A stretch of DNA of 64,000 nt from Ailurus styani (GCA_002007465.1 LNAC01000135.1:3008420-3072419), one strand, 5' to 3'; positions 10,060-22,162 are shown, counted from the first letter of the stretch. Made by a program: numbers and translations. The notes: a model not told the origin generated them from the letters alone.

Positions 10060-10910
10060 TCTTCCTCTAGGATATCCTGGTCTCGGTCTTCTCTGGCTCC
10101 ATTCTCCTCCTCCACCCACCATGGAAATGAAGCAGTTCTCCAGGTCCTTGACTTTCTTCTCTACTCCTCACCTGGGTGATATCCTCTCTCACCGGTGTGT
10201 TCTGATATCAACTCTTAGCTCAGTGAGCATGGTTTTCAGGTCTCCGTTCTGAACCCCTCGCTCCCATGCCCAACCCTGCTGGCTGGCTGTTTTTTGACTT
10301 ATACACCAGGGCCTCGGCAGAAAAGTCCCCAGCAAAGCACCTTTTGGGCCTGACCCTCCCACTGTGGTGAGTTGCACAGACACTCTCAGGGGATTTAGCT
10401 TTGAAACCTGGCAGTCAGTTTTTCTTTCCAGCAGTCAGTTTTGATCCCTGCCTCTCATGCATCCCCACCTCCAGTCATTTTCTTAGAGTCCTTCCCTGGT
10501 CTGGGCCTGCCATTATCTCATCCTCTCTCTCCTGTTTCTCTTCTTTATAGACCAGCTTTTATTTCTGACACCTGATCAATTGTCCTAAAGTATATTCTGA
10601 CTTTTCAAAGAACTTTAATGGCTTCCCATTTTAGACCAAAAGAGGTTCAGACTTCTCAGTGCTCCGTATCAAGCCTCTTTCTGTTTTGTTGGACTTTGTC
10701 TTCCAGACTCACCTCCAGCTTGTCCCGATATGCACCCTGTGTGGTCAGACTGACTGTTTTACCAATGCATCTACCTCTGTTCTCTCTGCTCATGCCTTTC
10801 TCTTCGGCTCTTAGCTATCTCATCAAGATACATTGCTGCAGCCCTTTCCTCCACGAAGACCTCAATGCTCTTCCACGCTCCTTGAACCTTTGTAGTCCAC
10901 TTTAACAGAA
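10060..10910 (+). mobile_element. L2 LINE remnant (CR1 clade)
   Basis: Decayed C-terminal part of the L2 reverse transcriptase ORF plus 3' UTR. 'cacctgggtgatatcctctc' corresponds to the L2 'LGDL' region. Later 'ctttaatggcttcccatttt', 'ctcacctccagcttgtcccg', 'ctctctgctcatgcctttct' and 'cctttcctccacgaagacct' match the 3' region. Too many indels to encode protein. Confidence 0.7.
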
Positions 10911-12117
10911 CTACTCAAAATCCTGGTTCATGACAAGATAACTTATATCAGAATGTAAATCAACCCACAGCTTTTTTCATCTGGAAAGTATGCTATGTAA
11001 AAAATATCAGCTCAGCTAAACAGTGTACTTGGTGATAAATTGATTTCCATTCTGGCACAAGCTCCTTATGATGTTGTGAACAGTAACAGCCCACAGACAG
11101 GGTCCTGGTGATAAACAAATCACGCTTTGGTTTATCACTCTCTGTTACTTTTCATGTATTGCCTGGTGTTGTGGTTGACTGTATGCTAGCAGGTCAGCTT
11201 CTCAAAGGTGAGGGCTGAAACTTACTTCTCCCTGTTTCCAGTTCGTGCAGTAGGTACTCAATAAGTTTATTGAGTTGACTTCCAACACCCCCTCTTAAGG
11301 CTCAGATTTTTATGAAAGAAATGTCCTTCCTGCTCAATCTTTGGATGGTGGCAGCAACAATAGGATACAGAATAATTCATCAGCTAAGACATGCCTGCCC
11401 CAGGGAGCTAGGGGTCTCATTTTGCCCTCTGTGCTTGATGATCACCTCAATGCCCTGTGGATCAACCCAGTGGTTGACAGGAAGGAAACTGGGGTTGGGG
11501 GGGGGAGAGGTTGCCAGGGGAAGAGATGGGCAGAGTAAGAAGAAAGCTAAGTCATGCCAATGGTGATTTTCTTAGGAGCAGTTAACAGACCCTCAAACCA
11601 GTATGTTTAAGAATCCCTCAGGATAGAGGTCTAAACACAAAAGTTCCAGTGCTGGTTCATCTGCTCAGGGATGTTCTTAAGGACACGGGCCCTCTTCATC
11701 TCTCTGCTACTTTCAGTGCATTGGCAGTGCCCCCACTTGTGGTTGCAAGGTGGCTGAAGGAGCACTAAGCATTACTTCCTCACCTGGCAATGTCTAAAGA
11801 GGAAGGAAGAGAGGAATGGGGGCTCACTTCAGGAGTCTGTCTCTTTCCCAGAAGTCCCTAGGACACCCCTTGCTTCTCACTGGCCAGCAATTGGCAGTTT
11901 GCAGAGGTGGCCCTGCCAGGGAGCTGCAGGGCAAGCTGGGAATGTGAGCATGGGTGTTTGCAGCTTTGTAGGAGGGCCAGAAGAGTCCTGAAGGGGTAGT
12001 GACAGGAGCTAGGGAAAGATAAAGGGCACACAAAATCAGAGGGGAGAGTTTATAAGGAAGACCCAAACATGACAACAAATATTTCTGGGAATAAGTACAA
12101 CATAATCATTCAGATTC
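10911..12117. other. No recognisable element
   Basis: Non-coding, no clear repeat. A G-run (11493-11506) is the only local oddity. Confidence 0.45.
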
Positions 12118-12405
12118 ACTCAACATTTGTTGCGAGCCCAGGTCTTTTCCCACAGTGATCTCACGGGATTCTCATTCTAGTCTTTTGGGTGGTATCACTG
12201 ACTCTTTGTTACTGATAAGTAAAGCAGATCAGGGAAGGCTAAGGTGAGTAGGTCCCACATGCTGGTCTAGAGACCAGTGCTGAGTTGGACATATCAGATT
12301 GACCTATTCCTGCCCCGATTCAGCTCATCGGGAGCGTCACCCAGTGTCACATAGAGAATAAATGGCAGGTCTGGGTTTGAAATCAGAACTTCTCTGTCCA
12401 CCACT
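12118..12405 (-). repeat. MIR-like SINE remnant
   Basis: Inverted MIR words: 'actcaacatttgttgcgagc', 'ctcacgggattctcattcta', a degenerate 'gataagtaaagcagatcagg', and 'tcacatagagaataaatggc' with 'aggtctgggtttgaaatcag'. Heavily diverged, possibly two fragments. Confidence 0.5.
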
Positions 12406-12411
12406 AAAAAC

Positions 12412-13240
12412 AACCAACACTTGACATTTATTAACAAATTCCTGGGCACTGTATTAAGTGTTCCACATGTATTCATCCTTATATAACTACCTGATGAAAG
12501 AGGTACGCATTTTTATAATTTCTGACATTAAGATATTACAAGTAATTTGTTTTCTGGTGGCGGAGTCTGGAGAAGGTACGCAGAAATGGCCCCTCCAAGG
12601 GGAAAGAAGAAGGAAGAACAGGTCATCAGCCTTGGACCTCAGGTAGCTAACGGAGAAAATGTGTGTGGTATCTGCCACATCTTTACATCCTTCAGTGACA
12701 CTTCTGTCCATGTCACCGATCTTTCTGACAAGGAAACCATCTGCCGTGTGACTGGTGGGATGGAGGTGAATGCTGACCCAGATGAGTCCTCTCCCTAGGC
12801 TGCGATGTTGGCTGCCCAGGTGTAGCCCAGAGGGGTGAGTCTCTGGGCATCACTGCCCTCCACGTCAAACTCCAGGTCACAGGAGGAAACAGAACCCAAA
12901 CCCCTGGACCTGGGCCCCAGTCAGCCCTCAGAGTCCTCGCTTGCTCAGGAGTGAAGATCAGGTGGGTTGAGGATGTCACCCTCCCCCCTCCCCCAACAGC
13001 ACCTGCAGGAAGGGGGGTTGCTGTGGTCACTGTCTGTGAACAAGATTCCTCAAATTATTGTTTTCTGTTAATCAATTGCCTTCGTGGAAGCTTTAAAAAA
13101 AAAAAAAGATGTTACAAGTAATTTGCCAATGTGGCTTAGTCAAGTGACAGAGTCAGGATTTGGATGCAGGTCTTCTGACTCTGGAGCTGACCCTTTTGAG
13201 ATACTGTTACATTCTGCTGCCAATCTAGATTCCAGGCTCC
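12412..13240 (-). repeat. MIR SINE split by an RPS14 retrocopy
   Basis: The left part (12412-12549) has inverted MIR words 'gggcactgtattaagtgttc' and 'cctgatgaaagaggtac'. The right part (13126-13240) continues with 'gacagagtcaggatttggat' and 'gcaggtcttctgactctgga'. The two halves rejoin when the retrocopy and one TSD copy are removed. Confidence 0.75.
12550..13107 (+). pseudogene. RPS14P: RPS14 processed pseudogene
   Basis: Intronless copy of the mRNA for 40S ribosomal protein S14. It starts in the 5' UTR ('ggagtctggagaaggt'), and the ATG at 12586 opens [18 protein letters not shown]. The frame matches S14 for about 70 residues, with substitutions and one residue lost near the N-terminus. 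A TAG at 12796-12798 replaces the Tyr codon after D-E-S-S-P. Downstream frames are broken by indels, but 3' words such as 'gtgaacaagattcctcaa' and 'ttctgttaatcaattgcctt' persist, ending in an A12 tail. An 18-base TSD with one mismatch ('gatattacaagtaatttg' at 12532, 'gatgttacaagtaatttg' at 13108) shows L1-mediated retroposition. It cannot make a full protein. Confidence 0.96.
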
Positions 13241-13774
13241 AAATGCTTAGCCGATGGCTTTTTTCTGCTCTGTGTTCTTTATCACTGTCATTGTAACAAA
13301 TTGTAAATCACAGCCAGCTAAGGAATAAACCCTGATTGGCATAAAACTGTCATCCTGTGATTGGTGGGAAAAAATGCCAGCACTGAAGTCTTGGGACAAA
13401 GCCTCGTGAAGAAGATAAATGCTCCCCTCTGTGTACGGTGGGGTGGGAGCTAACATGGCTAGGGAGAAGGCAGCTCCAGGTTGAAAGTAGAAATCAGTGG
13501 CTGGGGTGTCGCTCCTCTGCCCCACTTTCTCCGTGAGCCTGTAACCCTGTACAGCAAATGACAGAAAGGAAATAGTCTTTTATGTCATGGGGCTTTGTTC
13601 CCATGATGATAATCCTCTATTTTAATGCTGATAAGTACAATAGTGAGGATTATGCTCCTTAATTTAATTTGGCCTGCATATGGCAAAGCTCTCGCAAGGC
13701 TTTTATTGGACATTCTTTAGCACAGCCGGCCTGTTGTTGTATAAAAAGAAGCCCCTGTAAGGGAGGCAGGAGGT
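13241..13774. other. No recognisable element
   Basis: Non-coding. A TATA-like 'tgttgtataaaaagaagcc' at 13733 lies just before the CpG-richer patch. Confidence 0.4.
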
Positions 13775-14045
13775 TGATGATGCTGGCGCACGTGTTTCTG
13801 CCCGGCAGCTGTAACTCCCCTCCGGAGAAGCTGCTTCGCGTGGGCCACTCGAGCGCGGATTCAGACTCAGAGTGATGGCAAGCGTCATGACTCCGGCAGC
13901 TCAAGAAGGGCTGGCACCTCCAGAGAGGGGAAAACGAGCACATATTTCTCCCGTGTGTCATCCTTGCAGCTCTGGGGCTTGGAGCCAATTGGGCTGACCT
14001 CAGAATCGATGAGCCAGAGAAACAGCCTCCCAGTCAGGGCCGACT
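13775..14045. promoter_or_regulatory. CpG-richer patch, possible regulatory element
   Basis: In otherwise CpG-poor DNA this stretch keeps clustered CpGs ('ggcgcacgtg', 'gcccggcagc', 'ctccggag', 'ttcgcgtggg', 'ctcgagcgcggat', 'ctccggcag') and contains no recognisable repeat. It is too short and weak to be a standard CpG island. A conserved enhancer or minor promoter is possible, but that is inference only. Confidence 0.3.
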
Positions 14046-14454
14046 GTGGGCCAGATTTTCATGTGGGCTGTGAAAGTACAGATTGCCACATCTCTTGACA
14101 CATACTCTTCGTGGGGGGTCATTGCAGAAATATGTGGCACCGTGAAGAAGATGAAACAAAACAAAGCTTTTCTTACGTATCAGGAAGACCTTTCCTCTCC
14201 CACCCTTCAGTCCCCACGCTCAGTTTTCCTTCCACTTCCCTTTCACCCCCTTAGGAAGCTAGTGCCCTCCAGCGAAATCTCTACCGCTGTGGCCAAGTCA
14301 ATGCACTAAAGCATTAGAGGACCTCATGCAGACCCCGAAGGAGGTTAGGCAGCAGGCGTGGGAGCAGTGGTAGAGGTGGTGGCCTTCTTTGATGAAGTTC
14401 TGGTGAAAGATACTCTGTTACCTCATTTGGGTGGAAGGCAGATGGGCCTTGGTC

Positions 14455-14650
14455 ACAGTCCTGGGTTTAAACCTTATTTCAACTCCTTATAAACTATGGG
14501 TCTTTGGGCAAATTCCTTCATCTTTCTGAAATTCAGTATGCTGAGCTGCAAAACAGCAATGAGTGTGAGGATTAGAAATGATCTATGCAAGGGAACCAGG
14601 GTAGTTCTAGACATATAATAAATGCTCAAGGGATGAAGACCAGGTGCTGT
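14455..14650 (+). repeat. MIR SINE
   Basis: 'cacagtcctgggtttaaacc', 'tatgggtctttgggcaaatt', 'gtgtgaggattagaaatgat' and 'catataataaatgctcaa' follow the full MIR order. Confidence 0.8.
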
Positions 14651-14702
14651 TGCTTGTGGTGATGGAAGGGATAGCAATAGTAGTATTTAAAAGGTTACTG
14701 TA

Positions 14703-14902
14703 GGGGCGCCTGGGTGGCTCAGTTGGTTAAACATCTGCCTTTGGCTCTGGTCATGATCCCAGGGTCCCGGGATGGAGCCCCATGTTGGGCTCCCTGCTCA
14801 GCGGGAAGCCTGCTTCTCTCTCTCCCTCTGCCACTACCCCTTCTTAGGCTCTCTCACTCTCTCTCAAATAAATAAATAAATCTTTAAAATAAATAAATAA
14901 AT
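14703..14902 (+). mobile_element. SINEC (Can-SINE)
   Basis: 'ggggcgcctgggtggctcag' head through (CT)n to '(aaat)n' tail. TSD 'aaaggttactgta' (14690) and 'aaagggtcactgta' (14903). Confidence 0.95.
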
Positions 14903-14916
14903 AAAGGGTCACTGTA

Positions 14917-15564
14917 AAGCTAACCTGATATGAAGGGTCAAAACCCCTCTGGCTTTGCTCTCTAGGGCTTTAGATTAAAATAAACATTGAGGCTTCCAGC
15001 ATGTTAGAAACTTTGAACAATGCTCACTCTGTGCTTGAACTTGAGAGCCAAAAGTTATTTTCTTGTGTTCCTGGCTATTATCTCAGGGATAGATCTGAGA
15101 TTGACTTTGGGCCCAGCTCACCCTTGCCAGTATGGCCGGGATTCCACTGGCACACCCTCAAATGGTAACTTCCAGAGCTTACTCGATTATTAGGGCCTTC
15201 TTTGAGTTTCTTGATTTTTAAAATATTAATTGGTCACATTTATTTTCAAAACCTTTTTGAAGCCAGAAACCTTATCACCAGCTGAAAGAAGCTGCAGAGA
15301 AAAAATCTGTTTTGAGTTATATTTTTCCTTGTGGATTTGCCTATGGCTGTACATAAATATTTATCTGAACGATTTCAACAAACCTTAAATCATCAGTGAT
15401 CCTTATGCAAAGGAGCCTTTTAGAAGGATTGTGGATGTCAAGAATGTCAGCAGTCCAAGTTCTCTTTATAGGACCAGATTCCAGAGACTGGAGGCCTCCT
15501 TTAAAATATTTGAAGCTGTTTGGTGGTTTTCAATATGACTTTTGTTTTCCTGTTTCTATATATC
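14917..15564. other. No recognisable element
   Basis: Non-coding, A/T-rich in 15200-15380. Confidence 0.45.
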
Positions 15565-15680
15565 TGTTCGTGCTGTTCCCTCTGAACAGAATTTCCTTGC
15601 CAGTTCCTTCTTTACCTGTTGCTATTTCACCCATCCTTCAAGGTATCATGCACATGGCACCTCCTGCAGGGCCTTGAAGC
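15565..15680 (+). repeat. L2 LINE fragment
   Basis: 'gtgctgttccctctgaacag', 'cacccatccttcaaggtatc' and 'acatggcacctcctgcaggg' match the L2 3' region ('tgttccctctgcctggaa', 'atccttcaaggcccagct'). Confidence 0.55.
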
Positions 15681-15934
15681 AGACGAGAGCTGGGAAAAGA
15701 GCATCCCAGCCGGGAGAAAGAGTGAGCCATGGTCCAGAAGCAGGATGTTCAAGGGGGCGCTCTGGGAAGGTGACGTGTCCAGCAGGACAAAGGGGGAGAA
15801 GAGGGGGTGGCATGATGCAGAGAGTACTGTAACAGGCAATAAGGCAGATGGGAGCCAAGACGTGGGAGGCTTAAAAGATGTACAAAATATTTTGGACCGT
15901 GTTCTATAAGCTAAAAGATGTACACATACAGTCA

Positions 15935-16120
15935 TTGGGTAGAATATGGTCTGCAGACATATTTTGTTTGGCCCACACAATGTTTTTGAGATTCTTAATT
16001 AGTTTCCAACATATAAAAATAGATTTCCTGGAACAATTCAGATTTCTGATGGCTTTTGAAAAATTAGGGTATCTAGCAGCAGCCTGTTGGAACCGTGTAG
16101 AAGCTGTCTTTCATTGATAC
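15935..16120. repeat. DNA-transposon-like ancient repeat, family not assigned
   Basis: The pattern 'atatggtctgcagacatatt', 'tgtttggcccacacaatgtt', 'ggcttttgaaaaattagggt' resembles ancient non-autonomous DNA repeats with a 'tggcccgcagac' motif. I cannot name the family with confidence. Confidence 0.35.
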
Positions 16121-16264
16121 CTACTCAAGGCCTGCTTAATTCATAGCCTGGCCCCACCAGCATCTGAGTCTGATTCCTGCACACTGTGTGCAGAAGCACC
16201 TTGCAGGCAGAGGAAACAGTTCAGGTTGCAGACTCTGCCGCCCAGATTTCCTCTGTCTAGGCTC

Positions 16265-16440
16265 AGGTCTGTGCATCCAGCTAGCTCCATGACCTTGGGC
16301 AAGTTAGAGCATATGTCTAATCATGGCACTTTCCTCCTACAGTCATGGCTGTTGTGAGAGTAAACTATAGGGAATGTTTAGAAGACTACCTAGCATGTAG
16401 TAAATGCACAGAAACATTAACTGCTATTACTGTATTCTAC
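16265..16440 (+). repeat. MIR SINE
   Basis: 'agctccatgaccttgggcaa', 'gctgttgtgagagtaaacta' and 'agcatgtagtaaatgcacag' follow the MIR order. Confidence 0.65.
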
Positions 16441-16888
16441 ATGAGATAATAAACTCCAGGGTCGAAACTGTCACTCACTTCTGAATGATTCAACTAAATC
16501 TGGATCTAGAATCATGGGCCATCATAAGCATAAAGGTAATTGATGAATGGATGAATGAATATATGCTCTTTGGTTTTATTTCTGTTGGATTCGAAGGTAA
16601 ACTTAATTAGTTTGACCTCAAGAAATGCTTATTTATGTTGAGTTTGACTTGAACATAATAATTGATTTTTTATAAATTAGGAATCTGGCTTTCTCAGAAA
16701 CCTAACAGAGCTAACAAAATAAGTGAAGGGAAATGTTAACATTGTCTCATTTTTCTGTGATGGATCTAACTGCCTAACTCAAAAATAAGACCCAGGTTTG
16801 AGAAGGTGCTTAATTATGTGTTTTCTTTATGAACCTCATTTACTGGCAGGTAACTGCCTATGGTTAATATCTTAATTTAGGGTTGGTT

Positions 16889-17083
16889 CAGGGGCAGCTG
16901 GTTGGCTCAGTTGGTTAAGCATCTGCCTTCAGCTCAGGTTATGATCCCAGGGGCCTGGGATCGAGCCCTGAGTTGGGCTCCCTGCTCAGCGGAGAGCCTG
17001 CTTCTCCTGACCCGCTGCTGGTTCTCTCTTTCTCTATCTCTGTCTTTCTCAAATAAATAAATAAATAGATAATCTTTTTAAAA
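16889..17083 (+). mobile_element. SINEC (Can-SINE)
   Basis: 'ggggcagctggttggctcag' head, 'gggatcgagccctgagttgg', 'aaataaataaataaatagat' tail. TSD 'aatttagggttggtt' (16874) and 'aatttaggattggtt' (17084). Confidence 0.95.
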
Positions 17084-17098
17084 AATTTAGGATTGGTT

Positions 17099-19644
17099 GT
17101 TAGAAACCAGACCTAGTGAACTTAAGCAGAAATGACGTTAGAATACATTTTTGACTTGGATTCTTTGACCACCCACACATACACACACATGAGATGCACA
17201 CTTCAAGGCAATGTTTTGTGCCTGATGTCTTAGACAAACGTAAAGCATCTTCAGAAATTATTTGGACAGTTTGGCATGAAAACCAATTTCTGGTATATTC
17301 ACCATATCTTACTTAGAGCTGAAGTTACACCACCCCACCAAGTCCTCTAATGTGTTCATCTGAGGACATGAACACATTTGCCATCAGCAAATGATGCTGT
17401 CACCAAATGATGGCTTGAACTCTGCAGAGTTGACCTGCAAAGTTGGATTTACTTTCTCTCTGGAGAACTTGAACATTTATAGAGAACTTTGGTCCAGTGA
17501 CATTTAATTTTATTTGGATAAATATCATCTAAAACTGAATCATGTGTTCAAGATTCTGAAACGTTACTCTTGAACTTTGTACTATAAATGTCAAATAGTT
17601 CTTTCTTCATAAAAAACAAATTTCTCTCTCTCTCTCTCTCAATATCTGTCTCTCTCCTTATACAGTTGATACCTACACCTCTAAAGTTCTGGTTTTTCAT
17701 CTAAAGGACAATTTCAAGTAATGACAAAATCAGGCAAATTCTTCTGACCATTCCCTTACCCCTTGTTCCCATCCTACATTACCCATTTTGTGAATGTAGG
17801 AATTTCTAGCAATTCAGTATTTCTCTGATACCTACTTTGCTTATATCCTAACCTATACCCTTGTAATTCAGGCTCAGAATGAGTTTTTGACAAAAATACC
17901 TTTTCATGTTGAGCCTATTTTGAAAGAAAGAAAAAAAGAACTTGAGAAAAGAAAACTTGCTCAAGTTGAAAATATTGCGGGAAACAAAATTTGTATAAAA
18001 ATGAATTCTACATAAAAGTGTTTTATCATCAACACTTAAGGAAACCTAGATTATAATCCTGCAGAAGGAGGATTAACTTTGTACATTTCCACAACCTTAA
18101 CAACTTTATTTCATTTTCTTCTCTGGGTTAAAAGAAAAAAATATCAGTGTTTCTGCTCCAGGTGTGTTTTGTGAATTCAATGGCAGTTGGCTTCTACCTG
18201 CAGGGCACAAATATTCTGCCATATTTCCCATTAGCATCGCCCCAGTCACTTTACACTAAGAAGGAACCTAAGCAAGTGTTCACCGCAGAAGCTGTTGACG
18301 GTAGTAATGCCCCACTTTATCTGTGGGTATCTCAGTGACTTCTCAGACTCGTCTCCTTGATGAGTGGACAAAACAGGAGGAGGGTTGAATTTTCTTCTCT
18401 TCATCTGAATGGTGTAGGTCAGAAAGACAGGAATAGAGAGAGCTTTGGTGAGACGGGGCTCTAGCGACCGCTGTGATTGGGAAATTAGAGAATAAACAAA
18501 CCCTGTTACCAAGACTCTAATGGCCTAAAATCAACACAGTCTGGAGACGCAGGCAGGAATGGCCTTCCTTGCTCCGGCCCAGACCCTCCCCAGAGAGCTC
18601 TCTGTACCAACAAGAACAGCCAGCGCCCCTGGACGGCTCCCAGCACTCAGGGTGGGGCTATCATTTTTGTTTGCTTTGCAAGTATCTTAATGGGAAGTGG
18701 TTCAACACCACCTATGGGTTAATCCGAGGGGTTCTGCTTGGCAGCTGTTAGCTCTGAGAACCACATGGCTGCTCTCGGGTGGAGGGAGTCAGGCTGACGG
18801 GTAACTAACTACCCAGCGCCAGGTTGAGGCGTCTCCTTTGCTTATTGGATTTACTGACTGGCAGGAAGCACCTTGTTGTCTTTTATTTTTAGTTTGTTCC
18901 TCCTGGGAGTGTAAGGATGTTATTCTCAGGTCCAATTGTGCTTTTCCCTCTTTGGCACAGCAGTTGTCTCCATTTGTTTCACTCACATTGCCACATACTT
19001 CTTTTGCCTAAGTGCATTCTCATAGGATCTGGAATTTGATATTAAAAGTGGTGGTGTGGTGGCAGCAGAGGGGGTGGTATTATTGCAGGAAGAAGGATCT
19101 GGCATGTTAGCCTGCCAGGAGGGCAGTGCTACAGCCCTGTCTTCACCTGGGATCTAAAGACTGGAATAGACACCAGCTTTCTTAAGAATCCCTGCTCTGC
19201 TGTTCCCTTCGTTTTCTCCTCTCTTCCTGAACTTGGCTTTCACTTGTCTTGACCCATGGGAATGCTTGCCTGGGCGACTTGGCCAACTCATGTTTTTCCG
19301 GATCTGTGTCAGTTGACATTGGCGCAAATGAACTATTTCTTTATGCTTTCCTCTCTGGATTGCAGGCAGGGTTGGAAGGTTGCCACAGTGCAGGTTAGGG
19401 AAGTTCCTAGACTGATGACAGACTTGTAGACAGGTTCCAAATGCCCCATTTGTAAAAATGCAGAAAGTTCAGATGACTTTGTAAATGCTGGAATGAATGT
19501 CCAGCTACCCTCAGGAACAGTGCAGACTTGCTTCTAAGACCGTTTCCTGAAGATTTCCACACTTCTCTGTAGGGCTGTCTGGCGCTTAGGAGGAGGGGCT
19601 CTCTACAGTCTACTAGACCTGCGGCTCCTAAGGGGAAGACCTTG
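17099..19644. other. Long non-coding stretch with minor simple repeats
   Basis: No gene or transposable element that I can support. It holds a short CA-rich run (17172-17190), a (TC)n tract (17622-17641) and purine-rich 'aaagaaagaaaaaaagaa' near 17925. Confidence 0.45.
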
Positions 19645-19790
19645 TTGAACTTACTTTCTCCATTTCCTCAGCTTTCAGTGGAAGACAAAATGGTACCATG
19701 CCTACCTCACCAGGTCGAGAAAGTTCAATGAGATAACGTAGATAAAGTACATGGCACATAAAAAGCACTCAAATAGTAAAGAGGGAGTTA
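19645..19790 (+). repeat. MIR SINE fragment
   Basis: 'tttctccatttcctcagctt', 'gttcaatgagataacgtaga' and 'acatggcacataaaaagcac' correspond to the 3' half of MIR. Confidence 0.6.
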
Positions 19791-19909
19791 TTGTCACTCT
19801 CTGTGAAGCATTCACCTTTCTCTGTGTAATTTTTAGTGTTCTACATTCTTTTCTGGGCATTCATTTTGAAGCCTGTGATTCTTAACTCTTTAAAAATAAG
19901 CCAGTGCCA

Positions 19910-20099
19910 GGGCTGTCTGGGTGGCTCAGTTGGTTAAGCATCTGACTCTCGGTTCCAGCTTAGGTCATGATGTCAGGGTTGTGAGATCGAGCCCTGTGTC
20001 TGGCTCCATGCTGGGCATGGAGCATGCTTAAGATTCTCTTTCTGATCCTCCCCACCCCTCTCTCACGCACTCTAAAAAAATGAATTTAATTAATTAATT
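19910..20099 (+). mobile_element. SINEC (Can-SINE)
   Basis: 'gggctgtctgggtggctcag' head, 'gtgagatcgagccctgtgtc', 'gcttaagattctctttctg', A/T tail with '(aatt)n'. TSD 'aagccagtgcca' (19898) and 'aaaccagtgcca' (20100). Confidence 0.93.
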
Positions 20100-20111
20100 A
20101 AACCAGTGCCA

Positions 20112-21196
20112 AATTGAGGACAATTTTGATATCAAACTGAAAAAAGAATATAATCTATTGAATAAGATAAGAATCCATTAATCCACATTGGTAGAAAAAA
20201 AGAAGGAAGGAAGAGAGAGAAAGGTGGATGAAGAAAGGAAGTAACAGTGTAAGCTTTTCTTTGCAGTAAAATGTGAAATAATAAATGTAAAAGGAAAGAT
20301 GAAAACAGAAAATCATTGTTTGGCAACTACCAAAATAATCATTGTTTCAGACAAAAATCATCAGCGGGTGCTAAAACTAGCCAGTGAAAGTTTAAGGAGT
20401 AACAAGCTTTTCACATAGTCGCCGAGGAAATCTCCATGAGGTACTTAGCAATTACAAAAGGGTGGTGGGGCGATCTGGCAGACAGCACTTTAGCCAAGTG
20501 ATGAAAGTTAGCATCACCTATAATTGGACAAATTGACAGCATGTGCCTCCTGATAGGATGCACTGAGAAGAACACAACCTCACTCCTATGGATTTTCTGA
20601 CAAATGTGCATAACCTGAATCTCATAAAGAAACAGCAGACAAACCAAACAGACTTCTTCCAAAATTACTGACCTATAGGCTGCCAAATGAAAGACAAAGG
20701 ATGACCGAGGAACTGTTCCAGATGGAAAGGAGGCTAGAGACACATGACAACTGAATGTAGTGTATGGTCCAGAATTTTTCTTTTCTGTAGAGTAAGACAT
20801 TGTTGGGACAGCTGGAGAAATCTGTACATTCTATACATTGGATGATAGTATGTATTAATGTTAATTTCCTGATATTTTGGTTACTGTACTATGATCATAT
20901 GAGAGAGTGCCCTTGCTTTTAAGAAGCACACACTGAAGTATTTAGGGATAAAGGCGCATCAGATGCAACTGACTCTGAAATAAGTTCAGGAAAAAAATTA
21001 TATGTATTTTTTTGTGTATATGGGATATTGGTATACATTTCCTGGGAGAGAGAGAGAGGAGAGAGAAGATAAGGCAAGTGTGTACATTGCTAGTATTTGG
21101 AGAATCTGTTCAGGAATATACAGAATCCCTTCTGTTATTCTTTCATCTTTACTATAAATATGAAATTAGGCCAAAATAAAAAGTTAAAATTAAAAA
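20112..21196 (+). mobile_element. L1M 3' UTR fragment
   Basis: Non-coding 3' region of an ancient mammalian L1. The end is diagnostic: 'gggagagagagagaggagag', 'gataaggcaagtgtgtacat', 'gctagtatttggagaatctg' and 'ggccaaaataaaaagttaa'. The upstream body is A/G-rich. No ORF2 reading frame survives. Confidence 0.65.
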
Positions 21197-21589
21197 AATC
21201 AAGTCAGGGATGCTTCCCTCCTTTTGGCTGGGCAGTTCATCAGCCACTTTCTCTTGAGATCCCACTTCTTCTCAGTCCAGACCTGAATGTGTCTTCACGT
21301 CAGCATTGCCCTGCATATTGTCTGTCCTTGAGCTTCTCTACTGTGACACTGCTGACTGCAACACTCTTTTTGAGGCTTTTTCACCTGTTTTTTAAAAAAT
21401 TCCCCGAACTGTTCCTCCCTACCCTCCTGCCCCCTCCCTCATCTGTCTTTGGGCCTCATCGTTTAAGGCCATTGCTCATCATGGACTTTATTTCAAGATT
21501 TATTGCTTCTCGTTCTCTGAGCCGAGCCTTGTTTCCAGAATTCAAAGAGGAGAGCTGGGTTAAATATTCTCTTTTGGGGGTGTACTGGT
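21197..21589. other. CT-rich non-coding stretch
   Basis: Pyrimidine-rich. The 164-codon ORF at 21097-21591 reads through it and the L1 tail and has no recognisable features. Confidence 0.4.
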
Positions 21590-21705
21590 GACTAGAGCAT
21601 CAAGCAAAGGATGTGGATGTCAGATTTGTCTCTTCTCGGACTTGACTTGGACAAGTCATGTCAGCCTTTCTGGGCCTCCATTTTCCCAGGTATAGCATGA
21701 AAATG
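21590..21705 (+). repeat. MIR SINE fragment
   Basis: 'ttctcggacttgacttggac', 'aagtcatgtcagcctttctg' and 'ggcctccattttcccaggta' match the MIR core. Confidence 0.65.
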
Positions 21706-22162
21706 GTGTGAAGTTTCCTTTGTCTCCATGAGTCTGTGCCCTGGCCTAATTCAGTCTTCAAAGTGCTAGAACTGTAACTCAAAATTAACTCAACCCACAA
21801 GTTACCTTGTGACCCCGCCCACAGGAGAGACAGAGGTTCCAGAAAGGAAGCTACCCGGATACCTGTCATTATCCTTCTTCCTTCTGTCAAGCCTGAAGTT
21901 TCCCCATTCAGGGACTTGTCTCCCAGAAGTACAGAATTATAAAGACTAGTATAATACCTTGCTATGTGTGTGTTTCTAAATGATCATGTATATATCTCTC
22001 AATTCTTTTAAAATCCTGTTGTCTTACATTTACATTTCATTCTGCCTAAAAACACCTTCAGTTTGGCAAGAATTTTTATTTATATTTTCTTGACAAAGAA
22101 TCCGAGGTACTGATTTGCCCAAGTTAGAGTTGCCATATTTAGCAAATAAAAATGCAGGATAT

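Noticed and set aside
9644..10252. 202-codon ORF, the longest in the window
   Set aside because: It starts in stop-poor CT-rich sequence and enters an L2 remnant; no continuous family similarity beyond a trace of the L2 RT region.
12155..12241. Exon-like block with acceptor 'cttttcccacag' and donor 'ctaag|gtgagt'
   Set aside because: It lies in a MIR remnant, and its only open phase does not match either neighbour in the exon chain. MIR exonisation remains possible but unsupported.
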